DNA from: Turritopsis dohrnii
Lineage: Eukaryota; Cnidaria; Hydrozoa; Anthoathecata; Oceaniidae
DNA: 64,000 bases
Direction: 5' to 3'
NCBI GenBank assembly: GCA_027922465.2
Contig: BQMF02000002.1
Coordinates: forward strand, 1,178,001-1,242,000
The notes below the pieces were generated by a model. It made no database searches. It worked only from the letters and a program-made list of their open reading frames with translations, and was not told the DNA's origin. Made by a program: the position numbers and the translations under genes. This document shows, one piece after another, positions 22,479 to 34,073 of the stretch; the stretch's first letter is position 1, and the number at the start of each line of letters is the position of its first letter.

Positions 22479-22662
22479 ATATGGAAGCCGATTGTCACAT
22501 ATTTTTGATATACTTACTTACTTACTTACTTACTTATCAAATGATATACTTGGTATATCACTTGATATACTTAGTATATCACTTCACACCTTTTGATATA
22601 CCAAGTATATCATTTGATATTCTTAGTATATCAAAAATATGTGACAATCGGCTTCCATACAT
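22479..22662. mobile_element. Foldback element with ~34-bp near-perfect arms
   Basis: The left arm atggaagccgattgtcacat...tttttgatatac is inverted at 22625-22660. The loop holds an (ACTT)n run (22512-22533) and repeated gatatac/gtatatc palindromes (tgatatacttggtatatcac, repeated). It could form a long hairpin with branched inner hairpins. Confidence 0.8.
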
Positions 22663-23776
22663 ACAAGTATATTTCTTTTGTTTCAATTTGTGATGTGTTT
22701 ATTAATAAAGTTAGGTTTACACAATAAAACTTTTTTATTTCTATGCTTAGCAGATCTTTTTAACAAATTGCATCAGTAGTGCAACAGGGAGGTTACGTGG
22801 AAATACGAAAATACGTATCACTAAGGAGACGGGTCTATTATAAATTCCGCTCCGCAACCCAATGAACCCTCAAATGTATTTAGAATGGGCGTTATTTATA
22901 GGTCGCTATTCTTAGAAAAACATAAGCGAAATCTTCGACCATCCGGTCGTCTTGTTTTATTTAATACCTCATCTTTTCAATTACTTCTGGTCATCCTTTT
23001 GTATGACATTCGTTTTTTTGGCCAGGAGAGGCCCTAATATTTCAAAAATTTTCTTGGCCCGTTGTCCCCAACAGTTGTGGGGCCTCCTTAGTGACTCTAC
23101 TATGGAGTTTACTATAGATTTCTGACGAACGTGTAAAATTTAGTGAAGATAACTAATCATCAACATGATGAAATAATGACTAAGATATGTTTTTTTGTAG
23201 TATCAAGGATATGTGCGAAAAAAATGAAACGCAGTACTGCAAAAACATTAAAGAATAGTGGTATTTTTGATGAATATTAATGGTCTGATTTGAGCAAACA
23301 TCCTTCATTGTTTTATTGCATCTGCTTGGACATTTTCCTTAGAGAGTGAAGATACAAAATGTTCTTCGGATGAAGATTTTGTGTTGAGACAATCATTTAA
23401 AGCAGAACATTTCTGGAACTTTTATTGAAGGTATGTTTTTCGGATCTTCGTAGAAGTGGGGATAGGTTTATTGACACAGGAGTCTCGTTTAGATATCGAT
23501 TTATCAGACAATGATAATGAACTCAAATCGGTGAGTTTTTTGTTGCATGGGAGATTAAACCAAATGATCTTTCTTTTTCTTCGGTTTCGTTGATTTTTAT
23601 TTGGTGTAGCTATATTGGAATTCGTGATTGTATCCTGATCTTTTCAGTGCTTCTTTGTAGTATGGTGTGGCTTGCGTAAAGATATGTTTGTCGGGTGATA
23701 GGTTAGATAAGCGGGTTTGTATTGAGAACGGGATTTGTTTTGTTTTCGGTGGGTGGTTTGATTCAATATGGACGTA
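22663..23776. other. Non-coding stretch with one putative element
   Basis: At 22819-23094 the word tcactaaggagac is inverted (ggcctccttagtga), outlining a ~275-bp putative MITE with GC-richer content. The remainder shows no gene. Confidence 0.4.
22819..23094. mobile_element. Putative MITE with TCACTAAGGAG ends
   Basis: A 13-bp terminal inverted repeat, TCACTAAGGAGAC versus the inverse of GGCCTCCTTAGTGA. The interior contains an open but unrecognised frame with PQPNEPSNVFRMGVIYRS. The target duplication is unclear. Confidence 0.4.
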
Positions 23777-24120
23777 CACGTTTTTTTTATAAGCAACCAA
23801 GGTCAGACCTTAATAGTAATGTTGCTTAAAAAATGATCATTTTTAGTAACGTTGCCGAATTTGTTGCTAAGAATTAATTGAAAAATATGTATTTCCGGTC
23901 TTGAATACCTTTGTGTAAGCTTAAGTATTTAAGTGCAAAGTGTAGGACATTGTACTGCAACCTAGTGTAACCACCTAGTGTGGCAATTTTAAGAAATGTG
24001 CTGTAGCTATGCTATTGCTGCATCATCACAAAATTTCATGTTACTAATTTATGTAAGATCCTTGTAGTACTGTTGCTTAACTTTTTGCTTATAAACGTGT
24101 TGCTTATAAAAAAAAACGTG
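23777..24120. mobile_element. Short inverted-repeat element, family A copy 3 (best preserved)
   Basis: Ends CACGTTTTTTTTATAAGCAA and its inverse TTGCTTATAAAAAAAAACGTG minus one base, flanked by TA (23775-23776, 24121-24122). It lies in opposite orientation to copy 1, sharing aatgatcatttttagtaacg, gtagtactgttgcttaac and gctattgctgcatca words. 344 bp, non-coding. The related element at 50990-51457 has the same outermost bases. Confidence 0.8.
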
Positions 24121-24879
24121 TAGTTTGTTTATGGTACGGTCTATATGTTCCTGATTCGAAATCTAGCGCCACATATATGTAGTAAACTTTTTTCATATTA
24201 CATTCCATAATTACTTCTAAGTTGTTTTTGTTGAAAAGTTTTTGGAATTCCTTGCCAAGCATATACGGCTTATTCTATGTGCAGGTTGATACGAGGTTAT
24301 TGATTTGCCCTGAAACCGCTGTTAGATAATCTTGTAAATAGTGGAGATTTTTGTTATTGTATTTTCAAAATGGCGAACGTGGAAGCGATTTATCATAAGA
24401 TGCTGATAAAGCCTTAAAAGTGCATTCATTTTCTGTGGTTTGAATATAATCACAAAAATTAATGTCATGTAAATATAAAAAGTCACATATAGTTGCATAG
24501 ATTGGTACCAAACTTATCTGTTTTCACTTTAATGTAATCTTACAAAAAGCAACATTAATAGGAGGCATATAGGCAAACATACTCTCAAGATCATCCTTTT
24601 TGGCCTTTGAAATCAATCTGCTAGCTTTCAAAACTTTTGCAAACGGGATTTATGGAGATTTTTGGGTACACTTTCTGTTTTGTTGACTCTTGGTCACTTT
24701 AGCCTGTTTAAAAGGGTCGGAAAATCTTTCTTTATAGAAGACATGGTTTGGAGTGTTTTTGCGATGAACAACTGTTTTGATTGAAAAATATGGAACAGAT
24801 TTTTAATTAAGCAATGTAGCAACTTGAATGAAGTTCTTAATGCTGTCTGATTGCACTTGTATTACCTTGAACGGATGTT
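24121..24879. other. Non-coding stretch
   Basis: AT-rich sequence between the family A element and the transposase relic. Nothing supported. Confidence 0.3.
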
Positions 24880-25531
24880 TTTGATTCACATTTGGTAGCA
24901 TTCACACCAACCCAAGTGGAGAAAATATCTTGACTGAAGAGAAGGCCCTGTCAATTTGACTATTAATATTATCAACTTCTTGAATGCTGGACCGACTAGG
25001 TTCACAAAACCTCTGTTCGATTATAACTATCTCTGTCAAAAAATAAGCTCTTAAATGACAGAGCAGACTTATAACTGTTTCGATTTTGTGCGACGCACGA
25101 GTCAAACCAAAGTATAACGTTTTTAATGGCAGGATCATCCTTAAGAATTCTTTCCAACATTGACATTGTAGTACTGGCAATGTCACTCCCTTCCTCTTCC
25201 AGTAAAGCTCCAAAACACACACTACCCTTACTTGTATTAACAATATATTTATGTATGGTGATAGCTTTCTTTTGTATTAAAAGTTTCCTACTTTAGATTT
25301 TGGCTAGCTTATAACATTTTCTAAGCCAATACAAACAAGAGCTACCATTTCATCTTTAATTTCACGAGCGTTTTTTCGTTCAGCCCTGCTGTCATTTTTA
25401 GATGTAACGTGTCTGTTGTATTTTACTGTCAGCTCATGCCAATGACTTTTAAGGAAAATTTGTAGTCTTCTTAAATTCCAAATTAAGATTTTGGAGTGCC
25501 CAAGCAACGTAATCTCTTTAACAAATCTCAT
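24880..25531 (-). pseudogene. Decayed DNA-transposon transposase
   Basis: Minus-strand peptide pieces in several frames line up in the order of a transposase type often predicted in cnidarian and arthropod genomes. First comes a helical, basic start (SRAERKNAREIKDEMVALV), then a gap full of stops, then CFGALLEEEGSDIASTTMS, MLERILKDDPAIKNVILWF and DSCVAQNRNS. The last block matches the acidic catalytic-type motif W-x-D-x-C-x-x-Q-N-R-N of that family. Multiple frameshifts and stops make it non-functional. The superfamily name is uncertain; terminal repeats were not found. Confidence 0.5.
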
Positions 25532-27239
25532 TTTGATTATAAAATACGTATCGATAGTAGTTCACGCATTTCTTTTGTTTGTAGCAAATACTTTCTGATA
25601 TTACATGTTAAGCATATTTAAACTTTTTGAAAGTTATATTAGCATCAGTGTGACTTAGGCCTAAGAGATAACAAAAAGTAACGAAGTTTTGTGCAGATTT
25701 TCATCTGTTTAAGTTTAGATCTATTTGCATATTCCAAGTTGATTTTGAAATATCGCAACCGCTATACTATGCCACGTGGTTACACTACTCATTAAACTAT
25801 TTGTTGGGTTGTAAAACTTTTTGACCATTCTTTCATGTGAACAATTAATTGTTGTTTCAATTGGAAAAGTAATCCTGAAGAAAGTTTCACTCAATTCTAA
25901 TGTAAGTGAAAAAACGTAAAGACCATATCTGTCAAGACGTTTTTAAATCTGATCTCCCATTTCAAAATGATCATGCTCACAATTCTTCTTGTTTTTATTG
26001 TGTTTATACAATGTTATCAAATGTTTAAATTATATATGTATATTTGTTACTGTGCAAAGTTTTACAAATACAGTCATCTGAACTTTTTGATCTCCCTGCT
26101 CTCCCTCGTCATAAAACAGTGCTTGTTCTTTAAATGATCGTTGACCGATTAAATAGTTTTTCAATTATCCAGTTTGTCCTGAAGTTCAATTGATGCCGTC
26201 AACTCTGTGAAAGTTAAAAGTTACAAGTGTTATGACTGGAGCCTCAATGCTACTCGTCTCGTGACATTGATCATAATGCGATACAGTTTTAACACGATTT
26301 TGAGCGAGTGTTGAGCAGCTTTAAGGCTCCCTAAAAGACTGCCTTTGTCGAAATATTTAAGCATATAAGTATGCCACTTATCAGATCTCAAATCAAGCAA
26401 AACATTTTTTTTCGGACAAAAATTTGTTTTTGTTTCCGTTGTTAATGTATAGCTTGCTGTGTGTACAAATTGGAATGCTTGAGCGTGGGGGCAGTTTTAG
26501 CTAAAGCTACATGCTAGTTTTATGTTATAGATCATGGTCTTTAAAATTTGTTTCGAAATAAAATTTGTTTATCATAGAATTTGAAAGTTTCCCTTTCAGT
26601 TTCTTTACCGGAGTTAGAATATGCAAACACAATATCAAATGAAAAACTTTGAACGTTTATGTTCTTTAGTGTGCAGTGGGTGTTATACTGCACGATGTTT
26701 CATTGAATTCATTGACAAAACAAAAAGTGTACACAAGGAATACTTGGAAACCGTGCATATGATGATTTCTGGTGTATGAAATATTTTTTATTCTTATGTG
26801 GAAAATCATTCATGTATTACAAATTTATAAATTCATAAACGTGGAAAAACGTTAACTAAAATATAATACTGGTAAAATCATAAAGAAATGGCTCGAGTGT
26901 GTGAAAGTATATATTGTTGTTATTTTTTGAAGGTAGCTAGTTATTATGTTTATATTATTATTTTTTAATATTATTATGATGTATAGTTGTTTCACTTTTT
27001 GAACTAGTTTTACAGTGTTTGTGAATTGTGTGTTTTCGATGGACTTTGTGGTTTGCAATTAGTGAGGACGATGGCAGTCCAAGAGTCTTTTCATCTTTCT
27101 GATTATCAGGTCTCTTTTACTGAAAATCCACTGGAATAACAAGTTTTCTTTTTCCTTTGGTTTTTCTTAATTAAAATACAGGGAATAGGCTCACAAAAGG
27201 ATGTAAAAGGGCGAAGCTAATTCATTAAACCTAATTTAC
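25532..27239. other. Non-coding stretch
   Basis: AT-rich. A frame at 26190-26300 (VNSVKVKSYKCYDWSLNAT) is open but unsupported. Nothing else is seen. Confidence 0.3.
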
Positions 27240-27256
27240 TAAAAACAACTCGGCCA

Positions 27257-27518
27257 TCATTACGCCGAGTGAGTTTGAATCAGGTATTTCCAACAATAGG
27301 CAGTTGTTGGATATCTCATTCCTCCTCCCAAAAGTGCAGCATTTTCGTATGACTCGGTCATGGCCGTGTTAGCTGTTTGTATCAGTACTGCGTTTACTGG
27401 CACTTCTCTCCTTGGTGCAAAGAGGTGTCTTCGGAACCACTCTGCACAGCGAAGAAAGGGATAGCTTTGTGGAGAACGGCGTGTATCCAGGGCCCACAAG
27501 AGTGTTTCGGTGCGCAGA
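27257..27518 (-). CDS. Unrecognised exon-like reading frame in a GC-richer island
   Basis: On the minus strand an acceptor-like gatgtttag (27519-27527) precedes a frame reading LRTETLLWALDTRRSPQSYP, FLRCAEWFRRHLFAPRREVP, VNAVLIQTANTAMTESYENA, ALLGGGMRYPTTAYCWKYLI and ending QTHSA-stop at 27257-27259. Composition is strikingly protein-like (W, R, C spread, no low complexity) and G+C is clearly above the surroundings. Upstream on the same strand (27560-27770) further protein-like pieces occur in other frames with stops (AVYSGTISEVQQVIRRPDRG). It may be a last exon of a host gene or a captured foreign or mobile sequence. I do not recognise the family. Confidence 0.45.
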
Positions 27519-27527
27519 CCTAAACAT

Positions 27528-29791
27528 CAATCAATATGCTGCATCAATTCATATTGTCTTCTTTGGCTGGATTTTTGATTGCTCTTGACCTACGATTTGC
27601 TTTCTTGAAGTAGCGAGGACGGAATAGCCCCTATCGGGACGTCTTATAACCTGCTGCACTTCAGATATGGTACCGCTATACACTGCCCGAAGTCAAGTCT
27701 GTGAGTTAGGGGATTCAAGGCCTTCGTGATCTTTGCTCAACAAGACGCTCTAAACATGAGCAGTTAATATTTTTTCCGTCAAAAACACATTAAGGTAGAA
27801 GACAAGAGGTGTGTTGTAAAACAGAAAGATATTTTTACATCCTGCTGTTAGTCTTTCTCTCTCTTCTTTTCCTTTTGTTTTTCTTTATCTAAAAATTTGA
27901 GAGCTACAACTTTCCCTAAAACTTCGCTACTTTTTCTGAACACTTAATGACATGTGACGATGAATCATATCAACCGATGAATCTGACCAACAACGGCTTG
28001 AATGGTGTTTTCATGGATTGGCTTACTAATTCAGATTTCTGTGTTTAGTATAAACGGCTAGGTGTTAGTGGATTTACACATAGTCTAACATTTATGTAAA
28101 TATATACAAATATAGAAGTCATTATTATTTGCCATGGCATTTGTTATTGTATACTTTTTATTACTATGCTTTTATATTTTAGTCTTTATTATCATTCATT
28201 CTTATTTTTGTATATCTTTTACTACCTTACATATTTCATCGTGCTTATTGTGTAGTTGCATTGGAATTTGTTATTTTGGGTGTAGGGTTTTTTAATGTTT
28301 CTTCCTACGACAGAATATTGTTGTTTTAGTAGTGGTTTGTATTTTAAATAAGATGTTCATTATTTCAGTTTTTCACATATGTTAAGTCTAATAACTTAGA
28401 TCTTCCGATTTTGTTCCTGTTCGAAATGAGTGATGTAACTGTAACACTACCTTTTTTCTCAGTGAGGGGAGAATTGAGGTCCATTTTTTTTTAGGCTGCT
28501 ATGTTTCAGGCTTCATTTCAGTTGAAGTGACTCACAACGACTAGTTGTGATGAAAATTTTTTTTAGGGTTTTGATGCTCTCGGTTTTAATGATTATGCAT
28601 GTCAATGCATTCGTTTCGTTGCAGGGACGACCTCTGTAACAACCAAGTTTTATACCATTTTTATTTCAGGTATTTAATACTTCATTTTCGTATTTCTAGA
28701 GTAATGGAATGCTCCAAGGTTATTAACTTTAATTTAATGTGGTTCTTTTTTCAGGAGAGAATAATCTAACTTGCTCTTCAATTCAGAGATTTAACGTTTT
28801 CACTTTCAGGTTGATTTCAGGGCTAATGACATGTTTTTTCTATTTTTCAGAATAATTCATTTTCCATTTTTACAGGGTAAACTGCTAATCTTCATTTCTA
28901 GGAATCAATGATTTCTGTTTTAGATCATTTCAGAGAGCAGCCGCTTATTACAATGCGTTAGGCATTGAAGTTATTGTGATCAAAAACTTTTCTTTTTCAT
29001 GAACCTTGTTGTTTTATGTGATTTCTTGTATAAAATGAAGTTAGTTAGGTGATCGGTTGGAGATTGAGAAGAACATAGGTTTGCCATTTCTTATAACAAT
29101 TGTTTATGCAGCATGTTTGGTGGAAACAGATTTTCGACTCCGTCACGCAACTGGAGGTAAATATGCATCACCATATGGAAATATGGTTGTTTGTTACTTA
29201 AAGAATTTTTTTCATTTTTGAATGCTTGTCGTATTTCATTATAGAAAACTTGTGAACAGTGGGTGATTTCGTAAAGCTCACATGTATTGTTAATTGAAAT
29301 AAAAACATTAATTCCTAATATCCGCTTAAATTTTTGTTTTATAGATGTGAACAAAACATGGATACACAATATGGCCTTTTCCTCAAGGTTTTCTCGACAG
29401 TAAAAAATGCCTAATAAAAGTGGCGCTGCTGTTTTGGCTCTTATGCAGTAACTGCAAGTTTTTCATCCCGAGGGTGTTCAAATTAAAGCATAGTCACAAG
29501 AAATACATAACAGAATAAAACATTGTCTCTGTGTCTTAACCCATCTTAAGTCCCTCCGTCCATGTTGGTTCATTTACCGATTTTTTTATAAGGTTTTCTT
29601 TTGAACTATTCATAAAAAATTGACAATTGAGCCCACTGCTTCGTGCCTTCTTCATTTATGGGCTTTCTCCTCGTAGCGCCACCCGTATATCAAAAAAGAA
29701 ACACACCTTAGCTTTGAGATTGACTACTGACAAATAGCTAAGTATATTTATAAGCGACTCAGTTTGCAACCCTTTGCCTTAACACTATGTT
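27528..29791. other. Mostly non-coding stretch
   Basis: The first ~240 bp continue the GC-richer island. From 27780 on it is AT-rich, with many ttcag words at 28670-28930 (tttcaggtatttaat, tttttcaggagagaa, tttcaggttgatttcag) that look like a degenerate pyrimidine-tract repeat. No gene is supported. Confidence 0.3.
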
Positions 29792-29993
29792 GACCATTAA
29801 AAATTCAATTACATTTTTCCAAGACATTTTCCTTATTTTTTGAAAAGCACTTTTTCATTTTTTACAAAAATATGCTAGCTGAAAGAATTTGAAAATGGCT
29901 TTCCATCGATGTAAAAATTATTTTGAAATTAGGTATATTCATTTAAAAAAAACAGCTTTAAAATTTCCCTTACCAAAATTATGAAACACACTG
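29792..29993. mobile_element. Solo end of the E family
   Basis: About 200 bp matching the right-hand inverted repeat of the E elements (gaccattaaaaattcaatta ... atgaaacacactg) followed by TA. No partner end is found nearby, so it is a deletion relic. Confidence 0.75.
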
Positions 29994-31436
29994 TATGTAT
30001 ATACTTTGAATTAGTTAGTAGTTAAGTCTAAGACACCTTGTACAATAAAGTTTACACTTTCACAATTCCCTAAAGTACAAAAGCAATCAGAAATGCAAGG
30101 TAATGAAATGCAATTTTATGCTATGTTGTAAAAATCATTCAAACGTTTTTTCGAATTAACACACGTTGTTGAAGCCACAGATGGAAAGCATGTAGAAATA
30201 GAAGCCACCATCACTTTTAGGCAGCCTCTCCAATGTTTCATCTTCTTGAAGATCGAGGTTACTTTTACCCTTTTCCTCAAAAAAACTTCGTAAACAATTT
30301 TTTTTTTTATAAAGGAATATTTTTCAAAACCTACATATAACCATGAAGCATACTGTCGGTATACTTTGGTCTGAAATTATTTTGGATTTTTCGCAAAAAA
30401 ATAACGTGATATACATATCGCCAAAAAGGAGGTCATGTTTTTTTGGGACAGTTTCACCTGACCATATGGAAATTATTTCGCGATTTGATTTCGCGTTAGG
30501 TCAAAAATACCTTCAGTGAACACCAGCCTTTACACTTTTTTGAAATGTGGCTCTTATTTATTAACTTCTTGTAAAAATACTTACAATTCAACTTTAATTT
30601 TTATTTTTAACTGATGACAGACGAATCAAAACATGTTAAAATAGGAGGAAGCACTGCGTGATAAAGGGCGCATTTTCGGATCAACAGATAGCCCCTATTC
30701 CTTAGTTTAGTGGTATCAGCCTATAACTAGGGATAATGCTGATGAAAGATCAGCTGCTATCGCGCTGACCAAAAATGAACTTGCTCACGAATGTTCGACT
30801 GAAACTGAATTTGGTTCAGATATCATGAAGAAATACCCTTCTTAGATTCTTAGATTAAATCGATACATACAGGGTGCCTCAAAAAGACTTATCCGCAAAC
30901 TTTCAGTGTGTATTTCTCATCAATTATTTATGTCACAAGAAAGCCCTTTTTCAGTACTTTCTACTGATATAAAATTTTCAATCTTCGGAAACTTATTGAA
31001 GAAAAACACGCAGATTGGGACCATTAATTTCTTAAAGATCAATTAACACTTGTAACAATGTAACATCTTTATAAACATATAAGTATAATATGTATAGATT
31101 TGTTTTTAACCTGATGATGTAAGTTTACTTACGAAAAGCTTCGTTTTTTAAAAATAGGTATAGATATGTCTTTATGTTTTTCCATTTACTTCGTTTTATT
31201 TTCATTTTAGTTTATTTATTATTAATTTGTCATATTTCTTGTTGGACGTATTATCTTCACGAGCATTCACTTTACCTTTATGTTATTGTTCAATTATTTT
31301 CTTTAGTTCAATACTCATTATTCATGTAGAGACGCCAGGTATTCAACATAATGTTAACGTTTCGCCAACTATGCCACTATAGCACACAAAGTATCCTCAA
31401 TTCTGATATTAATGAAAAACCCTTATGAATAGCCCC
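29994..31436. other. Non-coding stretch
   Basis: At 30868 the phrase cagggtgcctcaaaaagact resembles a Tc1/mariner-type terminal repeat, without a visible partner. The rest is AT-rich with no gene. Confidence 0.3.
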
Positions 31437-31462
31437 CTTAGCCAGGTTGCTCCGCGGTCCCT
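31437..31462 (+). repeat. Single relative of the 24-bp repeat at 11897
   Basis: ccccttagccaggttgctcc followed by gcggtccctg, with flanks (atagcc before, aaaccaag after) also resembling the flanks of the 7-copy array at 11897-12068. This suggests a dispersed parent repeat in which the unit later expanded. Confidence 0.6.
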
Positions 31463-31618
31463 GTTAAACCAAGCTTTTTTCAATACTTTATCGTTAGGAT
31501 GTCTGAAAAATGAAAAATCACCCTTTGCATTTTTCATTTCGTACTTGTTCCAATCGAAAGTAAGAAAGAAATAATTTTTCAGATATAATTTCAATACTTA
31601 TTTAATGCAGCTGTCGGT

Positions 31619-31752
31619 GTCAGGACAATTCCCCCCAGGATGATTGCCCCCCGGATAATTACCTCCCGGAAAATTGCCCCCCACGTAAGTAGCCCTAACC
31701 CTAACCCTAGCCCTTACCCTAACCCTAAATTGGATGAGGATTGTCCTAGAAC
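31619..31752. repeat. GGACAATT/CCCCCC repeat with CCCTAA units
   Basis: Four imperfect copies of a ~16-bp word (ggacaattccccccag, ggatgattgccccccg, ggataattacctcccg, ggaaaattgcccccca), then about five CCCTAA-type telomere-like units (31690-31727), then an inverted aggattgtcct at the right end. It looks like a small element with AGGACAATT-type inverted ends carrying telomere-like DNA. Confidence 0.65.
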
Positions 31753-32374
31753 CCAGGTGTCCCTCCAGCGACGTCACGTATGCTCTCAAAATTGAATTCA
31801 TCATAAGAATCTTATTTAAAACCGTTGATTACTCATGAAACAAAACATATGAAAAAGTAAAAATACTTTTCCCTAGCTATTTGTATGTAGAATTCAATTA
31901 TTTGTATTAAAATTTCACTGGACCATTCATTTAGGAATTACAATCTTCAACGATGTCTAAATGTGGAAATGAATAGTTAGAGAATCAAGCTATCAAGATA
32001 AGACGTCAAGAAGCGTATGAGTGGTAATATGAGTAGTTTCATGGGACAAGTTCATCAAACTTTTTGCAGGAAAGTCTTATAAGAATGTTTGAAAGAACGA
32101 GGCATGATGTAATTTTATGCTCACTGACCCAAGCAAATTTAACAAGGTCTTCACCATGAAGATTTAATGAACTCAATTTGTCACATGAACTGTATGATAT
32201 ATTCAAATATTCGTTTCATTCATTTCTAAAAACAAAACTGAACGTCACTTAAATAATTAACAAGGCTTTTCTGGTGTTTGAACTGTTACAGTCAAGCTAG
32301 TTGATTTTGTGATACTATCAGAAAGATCTTTTATTGTTCTTCAAATCAGTTGGTCAGTCTTTTCAACAAATATA
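31753..32374. promoter_or_regulatory. Upstream region of the PAN-fibrinogen gene
   Basis: Non-coding, AT-rich. No strong TATA box at a fixed distance can be assigned because the transcription start is unknown. Confidence 0.25.
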
Positions 32375-33400
32375 ATGAAAAATCTTTGGCTTTTCAATTT
32401 ATTCACTTACTTAGCATATTTACAATTACGTGTACATTTCGTAATATCACTGGAATCGAATTACATTCTCCGACTTCCTGCACAAAAGATGAACATGCAG
32501 ACGGTACAATCAAGTGATTTCCAAATATTAAGTAGCCAATCAGAAATACAGTGTGGTTTGTTATGCTTACGTAATGATCGCTGCAAAGTTGCAGACTACA
32601 ATAACAAGAAAGAGACATGCATATTGTTTACAATATATGACAGACAGAAGCTGATTCCGGCTGATGATATAGTTCATCTTCAGCTAAACCAATATTGTAA
32701 ATCTCTCCATCCAAAACAAGGTATGATACACGATTGCACTTCTCTCAGTTTTGTTCTGAATGACTGTCGCGATTATCTACGGGAAGGGTATCGCACGAAT
32801 GGAGTGTATAACATCAAAACAAATGTGAACTCCAATAAATATGTTCGTGTGTTTTGTGACATGACTACAGATGGTGGTGGATGGATTGTATTTCAAAAAC
32901 GTTTCGATGGCTCTGTTTCTTTCAACAACACTTGGGAAGATTACGAATCAGGTTTCGGTGATTTGTATGGTGAATTCTGGCTTGGATTGAAGTTTATCCA
33001 CGGGTATACTAACAATCAAGAAACCGAAATGCGAGTTGATCTGCAAGACTGGAATGGAAACAAAGTGTACAGAAAATATCCGTCATTCTACATCGGAGAC
33101 CGTGATAGTGGTTATAAGTTGCGTTTAACGGGCGTCGGATCTGGAAGCCTTGCAGATTCATTGTCTTATACAAATAATCGTCCCTTCTCAACGTTAGACA
33201 AGGATTTTTCGAATGGCTGCAGTGCAACATACAATGCTAAATGGTGGTCAGGAATCTCCCCGAAATGCTTAGCTGCACACTTGAATGGGCAATACTTTCA
33301 AAATCCATCGGCTCCTTATGCAATGGGATTGTGGTGGTATTCATCGCCAGGGTATGGCCATTATTATTCTATGAAGGAAACGCAAATGTCAATGAGATAA
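32375..33400 (+). CDS. Secreted PAN/apple plus fibrinogen C-terminal domain protein
   Basis: 341 residues from the ATG at 32375 (context aataATGa); an in-frame ATG 66 bp upstream would hide the signal peptide MKNLWLFNLFTYLAYLQLRV. A PAN/apple-like domain follows (about residues 30-110; Cys 60, 64, 70, 82, 108). Then comes a fibrinogen-related domain (about 128-341) with its opening C131, GVYNI, FCDMTTDGGGWIVFQKR, LYGEFWLGL, the C131-C161 and C282-C298 cysteine pairs, the calcium-site region STLDKDFSNGC, HLNGQYF and the closing YYSMKETQMSMR. Proteins of this kind act as extracellular lectins that bind acetylated sugars, often in recognition of microbes or symbionts. No intron is seen although such genes often have several, so it may be a retrocopy or an intronless family member. 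An ATTAAA at about 33482 could be the poly(A) signal. Confidence 0.9.
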   Translation: MKNLWLFNLFTYLAYLQLRVHFVISLESNYILRLPAQKMNMQTVQSSDFQILSSQSEIQCGLLCLRNDRCKVADYNNKKETCILFTIYDRQKLIPADDIVHLQLNQYCKSLHPKQGMIHDCTSLSFVLNDCRDYLREGYRTNGVYNIKTNVNSNKYVRVFCDMTTDGGGWIVFQKRFDGSVSFNNTWEDYESGFGDLYGEFWLGLKFIHGYTNNQETEMRVDLQDWNGNKVYRKYPSFYIGDRDSGYKLRLTGVGSGSLADSLSYTNNRPFSTLDKDFSNGCSATYNAKWWSGISPKCLAAHLNGQYFQNPSAPYAMGLWWYSSPGYGHYYSMKETQMSMR

Positions 33401-34073
33401 TTCGTTTCTTCAAATCAAGAACACTTTGTATTGTGACATTTTCCAAGTCATTGGTCTCTGAAATTACTTGCAAACTGAAAAATTAAAAACTTACATGCAC
33501 AAGACATTTGTAGGCTTAAAAGTAACTAACAATACACCAACCAAATTAGATGTAAAATAATTCTTCTGCAATCCATATAGAATGTTCTTGCTGTCTGTTA
33601 CCCCCTAGCACTATGTGGCACTTTTACCAATTCATATTTTGTTTATTATATTTCTTAAAATGATACGCACATGTAAATCCACAACCGGGAGCTAGCAAAA
33701 CTGGGTGGATTATTTGAATGCCAAAGGCAAGATGGCTCGCTTACAGAGTACTAAGAGTATCAACCCGTTATTCCGTGTCAGCGCACTTCCATCTAATACG
33801 TGAACTGTAACAAACAATTTGTTATTTTTTAAAGGGTAAGGTTCGCTTTATGGGCTCGGCACAGCATTTAAATCCCATCTTCAAACTTGTCGCGCGACGT
33901 TCCATGGTTTGAATTAACTGTTTTTAACCTAATGGCGAGCCTGTTAAGCTTATGAAATTGCATTAAGAGTCAACAGAATTTTGTAAAAGTTCATATACGA
34001 AGTGTGAGATTTTCAGACCACGAGATTTTACAAACACATAATTAATATTTCCTTTAAGTTTTAAAAAGTTTTT
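33401..34073. other. 3' flank of the fibrinogen-domain gene and non-coding DNA
   Basis: Contains the likely 3' UTR (to about 33510) and then AT-rich sequence up to the first Helentron-like element. Confidence 0.35.

Noticed and set aside
30165..30260. ATDGKHVEIEA peptide resembling the DGKH motif of Harbinger transposases
   Set aside because: Only about ten residues fit, the expected SGSxYFNYK follow-up is absent, and the opposite strand is equally open.
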